A stretch of 54,260 bases of DNA. It comes from Bacillota bacterium (lineage in GTDB: Bacteria > Bacillota > Sulfobacillia > Sulfobacillales > Sulfobacillaceae). The stretch spans positions 1 through 54,260 of the forward strand of contig JAJZAN010000011.1 of the NCBI GenBank assembly GCA_021799435.1, in the 5' to 3' direction. The notes under the pieces are model-generated. The model was not told the DNA's origin. It saw only the letters and a program-made list of their open reading frames with translations, and searched no databases. The position numbers and the translations under genes were made by a program. Positions 40,510 to 49,940 of the stretch are shown in pieces (position 1 is the first letter of the stretch; the number at the start of each line of letters is the position of its first letter).

Positions 40510-42549
40510 TTGAACGACCGAGTGTCGGCGTTGCCTGGGGTGGGGCCCAAGCGCGCCAGGGATTTAGAGAAGCTCGGGGTTGACACCATCGCGGATTTCC
40601 TGACGCTGTGGCCTCGCAGACACTTGGACAGGACCACGGTTACTCCCCTGTGGCAGGTTGCTCCCGGAGGCCCCTGGACAGTGCGAGGGCGAGTCGAGTC
40701 GCAGCAGGAGCATTACTTGGGGCCACGCAAGAGCTATCTGCGCGTGCGAATTGGTGATGGCAGCGGACACTTGGAAGCCACATTTTTTCATGCGACCTGG
40801 TTGAAGCGCCAACTAGCACCGGGCACCGAGGTGATGCTCTCGGGCAAGGTGGAACTCTTTCGCCACCGCCTGACCATGACGCACCCCGAAGTGGAGGTGC
40901 TGGATGGCGGGCGTCCGCCGCGCTTGGGGCTCATCCCCGTCTATCCCTTGGCGGGCGATTTGAAGCAGCGCTTCGTGCAAGACCTGGCCGAGCAGACGGT
41001 GCGCCATTGGGTCATGCAAGTGGCCGAACCGCTGCCGGCCTGGCTGAGAGAGAGGGAAGCGCTTCCCGAGCGGCCCTGGGCGGTGTTGCATCAACATTTT
41101 CCCGAAACGCCAGACGATCTCGAGCAGTCCCGTCGACGACTGGTGTTCGACGAGTTTTTGCGGATGTCCTTGGCGGTCTTGTGGCTGCATCGTCCCCAAG
41201 AGTCAGCGTCCGCCCCTGCCTTCCATGCCGATAAGACGCCCCTTATTGCCTCAGTGTTGGACCGCCTCCCATTTGCTCTGACGGCCGGACAGCAGGAGGC
41301 CTGGGACGACATTGCCCGAGACCTCGCTAAACCGCGGCCCATGGCGCGTCTGCTGCAGGGCGACGTGGGATCGGGCAAAACCGTGTTGGCGGTTTTGACC
41401 ATGGCGGCCGCGGTGGGCAACGGCTACCAAGCGGCCCTGATGGCCCCCACGGAACTTTTGGCGGAGCAGCACGGAACACTGCTGTCGCAATGGTTGGAGC
41501 CATTGGGCATCCCGGTTGTGATGGTCACGGGGCGGGGCAAGGATGCCGAGGGTCTGGAGCGGTTGGCGAACGGTGATCCGTTGGTGGCGGTGGGTACGCA
41601 TGCGCTGGTCTCGGACACCACCCGATTCGGGCGTTTGGGCGTGGTCGTGGTAGACGAGCAGCACCGATTTGGCGTCCGACAGCGAGCCCAACTCGGAGAG
41701 AAAGGCCTGTTTCCGCACATGCTGGTAATGACCGCTACGCCTATTCCCCGGACCCTGGCGTTAACGGTATATGGGGATTTAGAGGTTTCCCAAATTCGCG
41801 GGTTGCCCCCCGGACGGAAGCCCATTCAAACCGTGCATTTGCCCATGTCGGAGCGCCGCTCGGCGTACCTCAAGGTGATGGAGGCGGTCAAACAGGGTCA
41901 CCAGGCGTATGTGATTTGTCCCCTGGTGGAAGAGAGTGAGGAGGGCCAGGGCCGGGCCGCCACGATGCTCGCGGAGGGCATGCGGCAAATTCCTGGCTGG
42001 CGGGTGGGCTTGGTTCACGGCCGCATGGCTCCGAGCGAGAAAGCCGCTGTGATGGAACAGTTTCGGCGCGCAGAGTTGGATGTTCTAGTAGGAACAACTA
42101 TTCTAGAAGTAGGTGTGGATGTCCCCAATGCCACGGTGATGGTGATTGAGGAGGCTGACCGCTTTGGTCTGGCCCAGCTGCATCAGCTTCGCGGGCGGGT
42201 GGGACGCGGGCCCGCGCCTTCGTCGTGCTACCTGCTGGCCGACCCGGCCACGCAGGAGGGGCAGGCGCGCTTGGAAGCCATGGTTCGGACTCAGGACGGT
42301 CTGGAATTGGCTGAAGAGGACTTGGCCCTGAGAGGGCCCGGCGAGGTGCTGGGGATGCGTCAGCACGGAGTGGCGGGATTTCAACTAGCCAACCCGTTGA
42401 AAGACCTCGTGTTGCTAGAGCGGGCCAGGCGCGTCGCTCGGGAGATTCTGGCGCAGGATCCGGAATTGGCATCGGAGGACTGCCAGGGACTCCGCCAATG
42501 GGTGTTTGAAGCCTTGGAAGCGGCGTTGCCGAGTCACGTACTGCACTAG
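40510..42549 (+). CDS. recG: ATP-dependent DNA helicase RecG
   Basis: A 679-residue branch-migration helicase. The N-terminal wedge/OB domain (LPGVGPKRARDLEKLGV, HYLGPRKSYLRVRIGDGSG) is followed by Walker A LLQGDVGSGKTVLA, TELLAEQH, the DEQHRFG box, MTATPIPRTLAL, and QLRGRVGRG. The C-terminal TRG motif region (LALRGPGEVLGMRQHG) is intact. TTG 40510, two bases after the fakA stop, gives the usual length; a clear SD is lacking (TAGGA abuts it). The stop is 28 bases before the next gene. Confidence 0.95.
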   Translation: MNDRVSALPGVGPKRARDLEKLGVDTIADFLTLWPRRHLDRTTVTPLWQVAPGGPWTVRGRVESQQEHYLGPRKSYLRVRIGDGSGHLEATFFHATWLKRQLAPGTEVMLSGKVELFRHRLTMTHPEVEVLDGGRPPRLGLIPVYPLAGDLKQRFVQDLAEQTVRHWVMQVAEPLPAWLREREALPERPWAVLHQHFPETPDDLEQSRRRLVFDEFLRMSLAVLWLHRPQESASAPAFHADKTPLIASVLDRLPFALTAGQQEAWDDIARDLAKPRPMARLLQGDVGSGKTVLAVLTMAAAVGNGYQAALMAPTELLAEQHGTLLSQWLEPLGIPVVMVTGRGKDAEGLERLANGDPLVAVGTHALVSDTTRFGRLGVVVVDEQHRFGVRQRAQLGEKGLFPHMLVMTATPIPRTLALTVYGDLEVSQIRGLPPGRKPIQTVHLPMSERRSAYLKVMEAVKQGHQAYVICPLVEESEEGQGRAATMLAEGMRQIPGWRVGLVHGRMAPSEKAAVMEQFRRAELDVLVGTTILEVGVDVPNATVMVIEEADRFGLAQLHQLRGRVGRGPAPSSCYLLADPATQEGQARLEAMVRTQDGLELAEEDLALRGPGEVLGMRQHGVAGFQLANPLKDLVLLERARRVAREILAQDPELASEDCQGLRQWVFEALEAALPSHVLH

Positions 42550-42577
42550 CGCTGGCGGGACGACGGAGGGATGAATT

Positions 42578-42883
42578 ATGACACCGAGTGAAGGCCGAAG
42601 TTGGATTGGATGGACGTTCTTCAGCAACCATGCCCATGTCATTATTCTCATGGCACGGAGCCCCATGATTCGAACACGCGATTTGGCTCATCAAATCGGG
42701 ATTACCGAGCGTGCGGTGCAACGCATCATTGCTGATTTGGTGGAGGGGGCGTATGTGACGCGGGAGCGGGTGGGACGCCGCAACCGCTACGTCGTGCACG
42801 AAGACCGCTTCCTCCGTCATCCGGTGGAGGGGGACTGTCGGGTTGCCGATTTGCTGGCGGCGGTGACACCGAAGGCCGATTGA
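42578..42883 (+). CDS. Winged-helix transcriptional regulator, ArsR/MarR-like
   Basis: A 101-residue protein with one winged helix-turn-helix. The helix-turn-helix is IRTRDLAHQIGITERAVQR (about residues 31-49), then the wing ADLVEGAYVTRERVGRRNRY. Such stand-alone wHTH proteins are usually DNA-binding repressors; no metal- or ligand-binding cysteines are present. ATG 42578 follows GGAGGGATG. It lies between recG and the trp leader, and the -35 of the trp promoter overlaps its stop codon. Its target is unknown. Confidence 0.75.
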   Translation: MTPSEGRSWIGWTFFSNHAHVIILMARSPMIRTRDLAHQIGITERAVQRIIADLVEGAYVTRERVGRRNRYVVHEDRFLRHPVEGDCRVADLLAAVTPKAD

Positions 42884-42909
42884 CAGCGGATCTGATGATG
42901 TGTTAAGGT
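42880..42909 (+). promoter_or_regulatory. Promoter of the trp operon leader
   Basis: A perfect -35 TTGACA (42880-42885) includes the TGA stop of the wHTH gene. After 18 bases comes TAAGGT (42904-42909), a -10 with three of six matches. Transcription would start near 42917 and enter the T-box leader. Confidence 0.55.
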
Positions 42910-42916
42910 CTTGTCA

Positions 42917-43190
42917 CGATAAATCGACAGGCGATGAATGGGAAGAGTACCCGTCGGGTAGCTTTGGAGCGAGTCGGGGATGGTGCAAGCCCGGCAGGCG
43001 AATGACGGCGAATGGTCCCAGGAGCTGCTACCCGAACGAAGTAGGCGTAGCCGGACTCTTCCTCCGTTACACAGGAAGGCATATCGGATCCTCACGATCC
43101 CGTATGTATGAGAGAGGCTTTCGAGCCTAATTGGGGTGGTACCGCGGAGAAACCTTCGTCCCTTGGGGATGAGGGTTTAATTGTTTTTTG
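42917..43190 (+). promoter_or_regulatory. T-box riboswitch, Trp specifier, upstream of trpE
   Basis: tRNA-sensing transcription attenuator. Stem I base: UGGGA near the 5' end pairs with UCCCA at 43016-43020, with the AGAGUA S-turn motif after the 5' strand. The triplet UGG (43013-43015) preceded by GAA sits at the specifier position, so uncharged tRNA-Trp is sensed. Stem III is AGGCU-UUCG-AGCCU (43116-43129). The T-box core GGGTGGTACCGCGG is at 43135-43148. The terminator pairs 43151-43163 with 43167-43179 (13 pairs including G-U) and ends in a T run (43182-43190). Uncharged tRNA-Trp would favour the antiterminator and switch the trp operon on. Confidence 0.92.
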
Positions 43191-43203
43191 CGGAGGGAAA
43201 GAT

Positions 43204-44652
43204 TTGGAAACCATTATTCGGAATTCAGGCGAGCAGGTATGGGACGACGGGGAACAGCCCCACGTCTCGGTGGTGCGGCGCTACGCGGTTGACCAACTGA
43301 CCCCGATTTCTGCGTACTTGCGCTTAAGGCCTTTAGGTGCCCACACCCTTTTGGAAAGCGTCGAGGGGGACGACAAGGTGGCCCGCTACTCGTTCATTGC
43401 TCTGGGGGAGTGGGCCCGGCTTTTGGAAGCAGACGGACAAGCGGTCTTGGTGAGCCCGGAGGGCACTGAGGTGGACCACGATCCACTGAAACTTTTGCGC
43501 AAGCAGCAAGAGCGGCAGCACATTCGGGTGCCGGTGGAGTTCCAGATGCCCTTTGTGGGGGGAGCGGTTGGATACTTCGCTTACGATTGGGTTCGGTCGT
43601 TGGAGCGCCTGCCGCGCCGTCATGCGGCGCGGGGACCGTTGTGGGAATGGGTGTGGCCAAAAGCTGTCGTGGCATTCGATCACCGGCGGCAGGAAGTGAC
43701 CGTCATTGTCGAGACGCTGCGGGATCAATTGGAGCAAGGCCGCGCGCGTCTGGAAATTCTTGTGGAAGCCCTGCGCCAGCCGCTCATGTTGGCGGAGCCC
43801 GCGGGGCGCGCTTTGACAGCGGTGGAATCGACCCTGACCGAGGAGAGTTTCCGGAGCATGGTGGAAGCGGCCAAGGACCATATCACCGCCGGAGACATTT
43901 TTCAAGTGGTGTTGTCGCAACGGCTGGGAGCCCGCATCGGCGGGGATCCGTTCAGCTTGTACCGGCGGCTGCGCCATGTGAATCCTTCCCCGTATCTCTT
44001 TTTTCTGGAAACGCCACGGCGCACGTTGGCCGGTTCATCACCCGAAACACTGGTTCGGGTGGAAGGCGGCACAGCTATCAACCGACCCATTGCCGGAACC
44101 CGTCCGCGGGGTCTGACTGCCGACGAAGATGAGGCGCTGTGGGATGAGCTGGTGAATGATCCTAAGGAACGCGCGGAGCATGTGATGCTGGTGGATCTGG
44201 CGCGAAACGACCTGGGACGAATTTGCGAGTACGGTTCGGTAACGGTGGATGAATTTATGACTAAGGAGATGTACTCCCATGTTATGCACATCGTCTCCGA
44301 GGTGCGTGGGCGCTTGAAGTCCGGCATGGACGCGATGGATGTATTGGCGGCGTCCTTTCCCGCGGGAACCCTGACGGGTGCTCCCAAGATTCGGGCGATG
44401 GAGATTATCGAGGCTCTTGAACCGGATGCCCGCGGCGCCTATGGAGGCGTGGTCGGGTACTGGTCGCATCGCGGCGACCTTGATGCCTGCATCACCATTC
44501 GTACCTTGGAGATTGAACAGGACGTGGCTTATGTGCAGGCAGGGGCCGGTATTGTGGCGGACTCTGATCCAGGGTTGGAATATCAAGAGTCCCTGAACAA
44601 GGCGGCCGCTGCGCTGAAGGTGCTGTCACCGGGAGAGGAGGAATGGCTGTGA
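43204..44652 (+). CDS. trpE: Anthranilate synthase component I
   Basis: A 482-residue chorismate-utilising enzyme that, with TrpG glutamine amidotransferase, makes anthranilate. The Trp feedback-binding motif LLESVEG is present near the N-terminus (about residue 47). The catalytic domain carries FQVVLSQRL, PSPYLFFLE, SPETLVRV, RPIAGTRPRG, VDLARNDLGR and PAGTLTGAPKIRAM. TTG 43204 follows GGAGGG by six bases; the upstream frame runs through the T-box terminator and is not coding. It overlaps trpG by 10 bases. Confidence 0.96.
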   Translation: METIIRNSGEQVWDDGEQPHVSVVRRYAVDQLTPISAYLRLRPLGAHTLLESVEGDDKVARYSFIALGEWARLLEADGQAVLVSPEGTEVDHDPLKLLRKQQERQHIRVPVEFQMPFVGGAVGYFAYDWVRSLERLPRRHAARGPLWEWVWPKAVVAFDHRRQEVTVIVETLRDQLEQGRARLEILVEALRQPLMLAEPAGRALTAVESTLTEESFRSMVEAAKDHITAGDIFQVVLSQRLGARIGGDPFSLYRRLRHVNPSPYLFFLETPRRTLAGSSPETLVRVEGGTAINRPIAGTRPRGLTADEDEALWDELVNDPKERAEHVMLVDLARNDLGRICEYGSVTVDEFMTKEMYSHVMHIVSEVRGRLKSGMDAMDVLAASFPAGTLTGAPKIRAMEIIEALEPDARGAYGGVVGYWSHRGDLDACITIRTLEIEQDVAYVQAGAGIVADSDPGLEYQESLNKAAAALKVLSPGEEEWL

Positions 44653-45239
44653 TTTTGGTCATCGACAACTATGACTCCTTCACTTACAACCTGGTCCAGT
44701 ATTTGGGACAAATGACCGAGGTCGAAGTGGTTCGGAACGATGCGGCAACCGTTGAGGACGTGACTCGCCGCAATCCCTCAGGAGTGGTGATCTCGCCCGG
44801 ACCAGGACGTCCCGAACACGCTGGGATTATCGTCGATCTCATTCGTGCGCTTCGCGGTTCGGTGCCCATTTTGGGAGTGTGCCTGGGTCACCAGGCTATT
44901 GCTATGGCTTACGGCGGACGCGTGGTCCCGGCGCCGGTCCTGATGCACGGGAAGGCGGACGACATTCATCACAACGGGGAAGGCATTATGAAAAACATGG
45001 CCAATCCGTTTGTGGCGGGCCGCTATCATTCCTTGGCGGTGGATGTATCCGGAGCGCCCGACTTGAAGGTCGATGCGACCAGCCCCGATGGCACAGTGAT
45101 GGCCGTGTCCCACCGCGAATACCCCGTGTTTGGCATCCAGTTTCACCCTGAGTCCGTTTTGACGCCGGAGGGGATGACGCTCTTGGCCCACTTTGTGGAC
45201 GTGACCCAACCATCCATGGTGAAAGGAGCCCAATCATGA
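44643..45239 (+). CDS. trpG: Anthranilate synthase component II (glutamine amidotransferase)
   Basis: A 198-residue class I glutamine amidotransferase that supplies ammonia to TrpE. IDNYDSFTYNLVQYLG opens it, the catalytic Cys is in LGVCLGHQAIA, and the His/Glu pair is in FGIQFHPESVLT. It might also serve PabB of folate synthesis if no separate pabA exists, which the window cannot show. It overlaps trpE and trpD (ATGA). Confidence 0.95.
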   Translation: MAVILVIDNYDSFTYNLVQYLGQMTEVEVVRNDAATVEDVTRRNPSGVVISPGPGRPEHAGIIVDLIRALRGSVPILGVCLGHQAIAMAYGGRVVPAPVLMHGKADDIHHNGEGIMKNMANPFVAGRYHSLAVDVSGAPDLKVDATSPDGTVMAVSHREYPVFGIQFHPESVLTPEGMTLLAHFVDVTQPSMVKGAQS

Positions 45240-46285
45240 GTGTAGGCGTCATTGCCGAGTGTTTGGAGCAGTTGGGTCAAGGTCAGAGACTGACCCAAGA
45301 GAAGGCGTATCAGTTGATGGACGCCATTATGAGCGGCGAGGCCACTCCCGCCCAAATCGGTGGAGTATTGATGGCACTTCGGGTTCGCGGTGAAACCGTG
45401 GAAGAACTGACCGGCTTTGCTCTGGCGATGCGGGAACATGCGGCGCCGGTGCCGGTGCGGACACGGCCTTTGATTGACACGTGCGGAACGGGGGGCGATC
45501 GTTCCTTCACGTTCAATGTATCCACAGTCTCGGCGTTCGTCGTAGCTGGAAGCGGGCTTCATGTAGCCAAGCATGGAAATCGTTCGGCGACGTCGAAGAG
45601 CGGCAGCGCCGATCTGTTGGAAGCGCTGGGAGTGGCCATTCAGGCTGATGAGGCCTGGGCTGGACGGTTGATCGACGAGATCGGGTTCGGGTTCCTGTTC
45701 GCCCAACAGGTGCATACGTCTATGCGGCACGCGGGTCCAACCCGCAGAGAGTTGGGTGTGCGCACCGTCTTCAACGTACTGGGACCTTTGACCAATCCCT
45801 GTGCTCCCGACTACCAGCTGATGGGGGTTTTTGCCGCAGACTGGGTGGACCGCATTGCCGAGGTGCTGGCCCGTTTAGGGGTGCGGCGAGCCATGGTGGT
45901 GCATGGCCACGGCGGGCTGGACGAGGTGTCCTTGTCGGGTCCGACCCAATACAGCCTGGTGACAGAGGATGGCATTGAGAGCGGTCAGTTTAGCCCAGAA
46001 GACTTGGGCCTGCCCACCTATCCCGTAGGATCGTTCGTGGGAGGAGATCCCGCTGCCAACGCGGACATTTGTCGACAAATTTTGAGCCAACAGGCCGCCG
46101 GACCCATGACCGATATGGTGCTGGCTAATGCCGGGGCAGCGCTCTTCGTCGGGGGCCAAGCCGATTCGCTGCGCGACGGCGTGGAGCGATCGCGGGAGAT
46201 TGTCCAATCCGGCCGCGCTCATGATGTCCTGCAAGCCCTGATTCGGGCGTCCCAGGAATTAGCCCCAGAGCGGAGGGATGCCTGA
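45236..46285 (+). CDS. trpD: Anthranilate phosphoribosyltransferase
   Basis: A 349-residue enzyme joining PRPP and anthranilate. The PRPP site DTCGTGGDRSFTFNVST, KHGNRSATSKSGSADLLE, and the anthranilate/PRPP site RRELGVRTVFNVLGPLTNP are intact. The fold is the class IV phosphoribosyltransferase helical plus alpha/beta arrangement of usual length. It overlaps trpG by four bases and trpC by one. Confidence 0.96.
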   Translation: MSVGVIAECLEQLGQGQRLTQEKAYQLMDAIMSGEATPAQIGGVLMALRVRGETVEELTGFALAMREHAAPVPVRTRPLIDTCGTGGDRSFTFNVSTVSAFVVAGSGLHVAKHGNRSATSKSGSADLLEALGVAIQADEAWAGRLIDEIGFGFLFAQQVHTSMRHAGPTRRELGVRTVFNVLGPLTNPCAPDYQLMGVFAADWVDRIAEVLARLGVRRAMVVHGHGGLDEVSLSGPTQYSLVTEDGIESGQFSPEDLGLPTYPVGSFVGGDPAANADICRQILSQQAAGPMTDMVLANAGAALFVGGQADSLRDGVERSREIVQSGRAHDVLQALIRASQELAPERRDA

Positions 46286-47052
46286 TGTTTCTAGACGCCA
46301 TTGTGTCCAGCGTTGACGAGCGGGTGGAACGTCTTGTCCCCGTGTCGCGATATCTCCGAGACCGGGCCGAGCAGATGCCCCCGGTGCGCTCCTTGGCCCA
46401 GGCATTGAATGCCCCAGGGGCCGTGGCCGTTATTGCCGAGTGCAAGCAAAAATCACCTTCCAAAGGCTGGCTGACACAAGAGTATGACCCGGTCCTGCAA
46501 GCCAAGACCTACCAGAAGAATGGGGCTCGTGCCATTTCCGTCCTCACGGAACCACACTACTTTGCCGGCGAACTGGCGCACTTGGAGGCGGTCCGGCCGG
46601 TGGTGGATGTTCCTGTGCTCCGCAAGGACTTCGTCCGCCATCCAGTCCAACTATTCGAGGCACGGGCTCACGGGGCTGATGCCGCCCTCCTGATTGTCCG
46701 CATTGTGGACGATGCTCAGCTTTTAGACCTGTATCAGACTGCCCGGGAAATCGGGCTGGGGGTGCTGGTGGAAATCCATTCCGCTCGGGAGGCCGACCGG
46801 GCAATGCGACTCGACCCGGCGGTTGTGGGCGTGAACAATCGGGATTTGGATACCTTCGAGACGCGCTTGGAGTTTTCCCGCGAGATGGCTTCAGCGGTGG
46901 GCGGTCGTGTGCGAGTCAGTGAAAGCGGAATCGCCAGTGCGGCCGACCTGGCCGCCGTGAAAAGCTGGGGATACCAGGCGGTGCTGGTGGGTGAAAGCCT
47001 GATGCGGGACAGCCGACTCTTGGGGGAGTGGACTCATGGCAACGCGCATTAA
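46285..47052 (+). CDS. trpC: Indole-3-glycerol-phosphate synthase
   Basis: A 255-residue TIM-barrel lyase. VIAECKQKSPSKGWL holds the catalytic Glu and Lys, and SVLTEPHYFAG, VLRKDFVRHPVQLFEA, VGVNNRDLDTF and VSESGIAS are the other conserved strands. It is separate from TrpF, unlike the fused enterobacterial protein. Its 3' end overlaps trpF by 17 bases. Confidence 0.96.
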   Translation: MFLDAIVSSVDERVERLVPVSRYLRDRAEQMPPVRSLAQALNAPGAVAVIAECKQKSPSKGWLTQEYDPVLQAKTYQKNGARAISVLTEPHYFAGELAHLEAVRPVVDVPVLRKDFVRHPVQLFEARAHGADAALLIVRIVDDAQLLDLYQTAREIGLGVLVEIHSAREADRAMRLDPAVVGVNNRDLDTFETRLEFSREMASAVGGRVRVSESGIASAADLAAVKSWGYQAVLVGESLMRDSRLLGEWTHGNAH

Positions 47053-47608
47053 GGTGTGCGGCTTGAAAGATGCCGCCACGGCCCAGCGAGCGAGCGAACT
47101 GGGAGCAGACTTTCTTGGGATAGTGCTCACCCAAAGTCGGCGGCAAATTAGTCTCGCGCAAGCGCGCTTGATGATGGAACAGGTGCCTAACGGTCGGTTT
47201 GTCGTCGTGGGGCGGGATGTCGATGCGGCGCAACTGGACGGTTGGCTGGACTCTCCCGCATATGCGGTGCAAATCCATGGCCATGCTCCGAGGGATTGGA
47301 TTCAGCGAGTTCATGGGGCGGGGAAGATGGCCATCGCCACCGAGTTGTCCGAGGACGCCGATGTGGTCCTGCTGGATAACCCGGAACCCGGCAGTGGGCA
47401 AATCCGGGATTGGCAGGTGCCGCGTTTCAGACGGCCTGTATGGCTCGCCGGGGGCCTCAATCCGGACAATGTACGGCATGTGGTGGAGAACCTTCGGCCC
47501 GACGGTGTGGATGTATCCACGGGCGTTGAGGCGGAGGGTGAAAAAGATTGGGGATTAATTCAACGTTTTATTGAGGAGGTTCGACGTGGCGACAAAACGA
47601 GTACCTGA
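47036..47608 (+). CDS. trpF: Phosphoribosylanthranilate isomerase
   Basis: A 190-residue TIM-barrel isomerase, slightly shorter than usual. [20 protein letters not shown] contains the catalytic Cys, and the catalytic Asp is expected near [10 protein letters not shown]. The phosphate site [11 protein letters not shown] and [14 protein letters not shown] complete the pattern. ATG 47036 lies in the end of trpC, and the gene overlaps trpB by 23 bases. Confidence 0.94.
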   Translation: MATRIKVCGLKDAATAQRASELGADFLGIVLTQSRRQISLAQARLMMEQVPNGRFVVVGRDVDAAQLDGWLDSPAYAVQIHGHAPRDWIQRVHGAGKMAIATELSEDADVVLLDNPEPGSGQIRDWQVPRFRRPVWLAGGLNPDNVRHVVENLRPDGVDVSTGVEAEGEKDWGLIQRFIEEVRRGDKTST

Positions 47609-48797
47609 CCAGCGCGGCCGATTCGGACCCTTTGGGGGCCGCTACGTGCCGGAGACTTTGATGCCGGCTTTAGATGAGCTGTCGCGCCAGTATGGAGACG
47701 CTCGGCGCGACCCGGAGTTTCGGCGGGAATTGGAATTGTTGCTGAAGGACTATGTGGGACGTCCGACACCGCTGCGCCGGGCCGACCAAATGAGTCAGGC
47801 GCTGGGATTGGATGTCTTCCTGAAACGGGAGGACTTGAATCACACCGGAGCCCATAAAATTAACAACACCGTTGGCCAAGTCCTCCTGGCACGACGCATG
47901 GGGAAGACTCGCATTATCGCCGAGACCGGGGCGGGTCAACATGGAGTGGCAACCGCTACGGCGGCAGCGCTGTTCGGACTGAAGGCCGAGATTTACATGG
48001 GATCCGAGGACGTGCGTCGCCAAGCGCTGAACGTCTACCGCATGAAGCTCTTAGGGGCTCAGGTGCATCCGGTCGAGTCCGGGACGCGGACTTTGAAAGA
48101 CGCCACCAACGAGGCGATTCGGGACTGGGTTACCAACGTCCGCGACACCTTCTACGTGATTGGATCGGTGGTGGGTCCTCATCCCTACCCGATGATGGTC
48201 CGCGACTTCCAGTCCGTGATCGGCAAGGAGGCACGCCGCCAGATTCTCAAGGTATCGGGGCACATGCCATCCCACATCGTGGCGTCCGTGGGTGGCGGTT
48301 CCAACAGCATGGGGATTTTTTATCCCTTTCGGCACGACCCCGTTCAGTTAATCGGTGTCGAGGCTGCTGGCGAGGGTGTTGAGACAGGACGTCATGCGGC
48401 GAGCATCCAGGTGGCCGAACCCGGTATTCTACACGGCAGCCTCAGTTATTTGCTGCAGGACGCCGATGGCCAAATACAGCCCGCACACTCCATTTCGGCT
48501 GGCCTTGACTATCCCGGAGTGGGTCCAGAACATGCCTATCTGCATCACACCGGACGGGCCCAGTACGTGGCCATTCGCGACGACCAAGCACTAAGAGCCT
48601 TTCATCAGCTTTCAGAATGGGAAGGTATCATTCCGGCCCTGGAAAGTGCTCATGCCGTGGCTTGGGTCATAGAGCAGGCCGGTCGCTTACAGGCTGAGGG
48701 CGGCCGCGTGCTGATTAACTTGTCCGGCCGCGGCGACAAGGACGTGGACCAAGTGTTCCAGTACGAAAGCGAGAAGGGAGTGGGACGGCATGGATAG
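47586..48797 (+). CDS. trpB: Tryptophan synthase beta subunit
   Basis: A 403-residue PLP enzyme of TrpB1 type. [33 protein letters not shown] with the PLP Lys, [17 protein letters not shown] and [14 protein letters not shown] are the active-site motifs. GTG 47586 is placed behind GAGGAGG with a seven-base spacer; the frame is open five codons further up. It forms the alpha2-beta2 complex with TrpA, whose start overlaps its end by eight bases. Confidence 0.97.
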   Translation: MATKRVPDQRGRFGPFGGRYVPETLMPALDELSRQYGDARRDPEFRRELELLLKDYVGRPTPLRRADQMSQALGLDVFLKREDLNHTGAHKINNTVGQVLLARRMGKTRIIAETGAGQHGVATATAAALFGLKAEIYMGSEDVRRQALNVYRMKLLGAQVHPVESGTRTLKDATNEAIRDWVTNVRDTFYVIGSVVGPHPYPMMVRDFQSVIGKEARRQILKVSGHMPSHIVASVGGGSNSMGIFYPFRHDPVQLIGVEAAGEGVETGRHAASIQVAEPGILHGSLSYLLQDADGQIQPAHSISAGLDYPGVGPEHAYLHHTGRAQYVAIRDDQALRAFHQLSEWEGIIPALESAHAVAWVIEQAGRLQAEGGRVLINLSGRGDKDVDQVFQYESEKGVGRHG

Positions 48798-49590
48798 AAT
48801 CGGGCAAGCGTTCCGCACCGCCCGCGCGGAGGGTCGTGCAGCTCTCATTCCCTACGTAACGGCGGGATATCCGACTCTCGAACAGCTCCCCGGTTTGGTG
48901 AGGTCGCTGACGCGCGCCGGTGCTGATGTCATTGAGATTGGCATTCCCTTCTCCGATCCGTTGGCCGATGGTCCCATACTCCAACGGGCGGCGACTGAGG
49001 CGCTGGCGGCGGGGACCCGTGTCCGGGATGTTCTCCGGGTAGTGTCGCAGATCTCGACTGAGGCGCCCCCTTTGGTGTTTTTGACCTATATCAATCCTGT
49101 GTTTCGCTATGGAATCGAAGAGTTTGCCCGGGACTCAGCCCAAGCGGGAGTAGCGGGCTGGATTATTCCTGATCTGCCCTGGTTGGAGAGCCGGGCGGTC
49201 AGGGACACGGCTCAACAGTACGGGATCGCCCTCATTCCCCTGGCGGCGCCCACCTCTACCGATCAGCACTTGAAAGCTATCGCCCACGGACACGGATTTG
49301 TCTATGGCGTGTCGGTGACGGGGGTGACGGGCGTCCGCGATGCGGTGGACACAGGCGTGGAGACACTCGTAGCCCGCGTCAAGAACTTTGTCGATCTGCC
49401 TGTGGCCGTCGGCTTTGGCATCTCCACCCCCGCGCAGGCTCGAGAAGTTGGACGGGTAGCAGATGGCGTGATTGTGGGCAGTGCCTTAGTGAAGACTATT
49501 GCTGACCACCGCGACGCGTGCGAGGAAGCAGCGTACCAGTTTGTCCGGGGCCTTCGTGAGGCTCTGGATAATCTTTCGGCGAAGGCTTGA
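48790..49590 (+). CDS. trpA: Tryptophan synthase alpha subunit
   Basis: A 266-residue TIM-barrel subunit that cleaves indole-glycerol phosphate. [34 protein letters not shown] with catalytic Glu and Asp, and [11 protein letters not shown] are conserved. It ends the trp operon. Its TGA stop lies inside the TTGACA -35 of the next promoter, so the following operon has its own start but could also receive read-through from trp. Confidence 0.96.
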   Translation: MDRIGQAFRTARAEGRAALIPYVTAGYPTLEQLPGLVRSLTRAGADVIEIGIPFSDPLADGPILQRAATEALAAGTRVRDVLRVVSQISTEAPPLVFLTYINPVFRYGIEEFARDSAQAGVAGWIIPDLPWLESRAVRDTAQQYGIALIPLAAPTSTDQHLKAIAHGHGFVYGVSVTGVTGVRDAVDTGVETLVARVKNFVDLPVAVGFGISTPAQAREVGRVADGVIVGSALVKTIADHRDACEEAAYQFVRGLREALDNLSAKA

Positions 49591-49615
49591 CACCATCTTC
49601 GGAGTGGTGTAACAT
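49587..49615 (+). promoter_or_regulatory. Strong sigma-A promoter of the aro/tyr operon
   Basis: -35 TTGACA (49587-49592), an exact 17-base spacer and -10 TAACAT (49610-49615), five of six matches. The -35 overlaps the trpA stop. The spacer and flanks carry an inverted repeat, ACACCA (49590-49595) with TGGTGT (49605-49610), which could be an operator. Confidence 0.8.
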
Positions 49616-49621
49616 GCGGAG

Positions 49622-49894
49622 AAATTCATACCCCCCAAAGCGATGAGCGGGAAGGGGTCCGGATTTGAAGTGGCTCAGAGAGTCGGCGCAATATGGTGAA
49701 AGCCGAACCCTTCAACCGTCACCGTACCCCCGCGAGTGTGCATCGAAATTCGTGAGAAGAGTAGAGAATCCGGCATCCGACCGTTACTCGGAGCGGCTGT
49801 GACAGCAGTCGGCAGAGAGGGTTCTGGTGATCCCAGAACCACTTAGGGTGGTACCGCGAAGAAGCCTTCGTCCCTAGTTGGGATGAGGGTTTTT
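49622..49894 (+). promoter_or_regulatory. T-box riboswitch, probable Tyr specifier, upstream of the DAHP synthase gene
   Basis: Lower stem I pairs GCGGG in the 5' strand with CCCGC at 49729-49733. The triplet UAC (49725-49727) lies just before the 3' strand, so tRNA-Tyr is the likely effector; one C separates it from the stem, so the register is not certain. Stem III GGTTCTGG (49820-49827) pairs with CCAGAACC (49833-49840). The T-box AGGGTGGTACCGCG is at 49845-49858. The terminator pairs 49862-49874 with 49880-49892 and ends in T5 (49890-49894). Together with the prephenate dehydrogenase gene downstream, this fits tyrosine control. Confidence 0.88.
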
Positions 49895-49940
49895 GACGTT
49901 TCTAGGGCAGTTTGACTTGAGAGCAGGAAGGGTGAGTTGG

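Noticed and set aside
42917..43190. tRNA gene
   Set aside because: Paired stems and a GGTACC-like core suggest it at first, but there is no cloverleaf or TTCGANTC arm; the features are those of a T-box leader. The same holds for 49622-49894.
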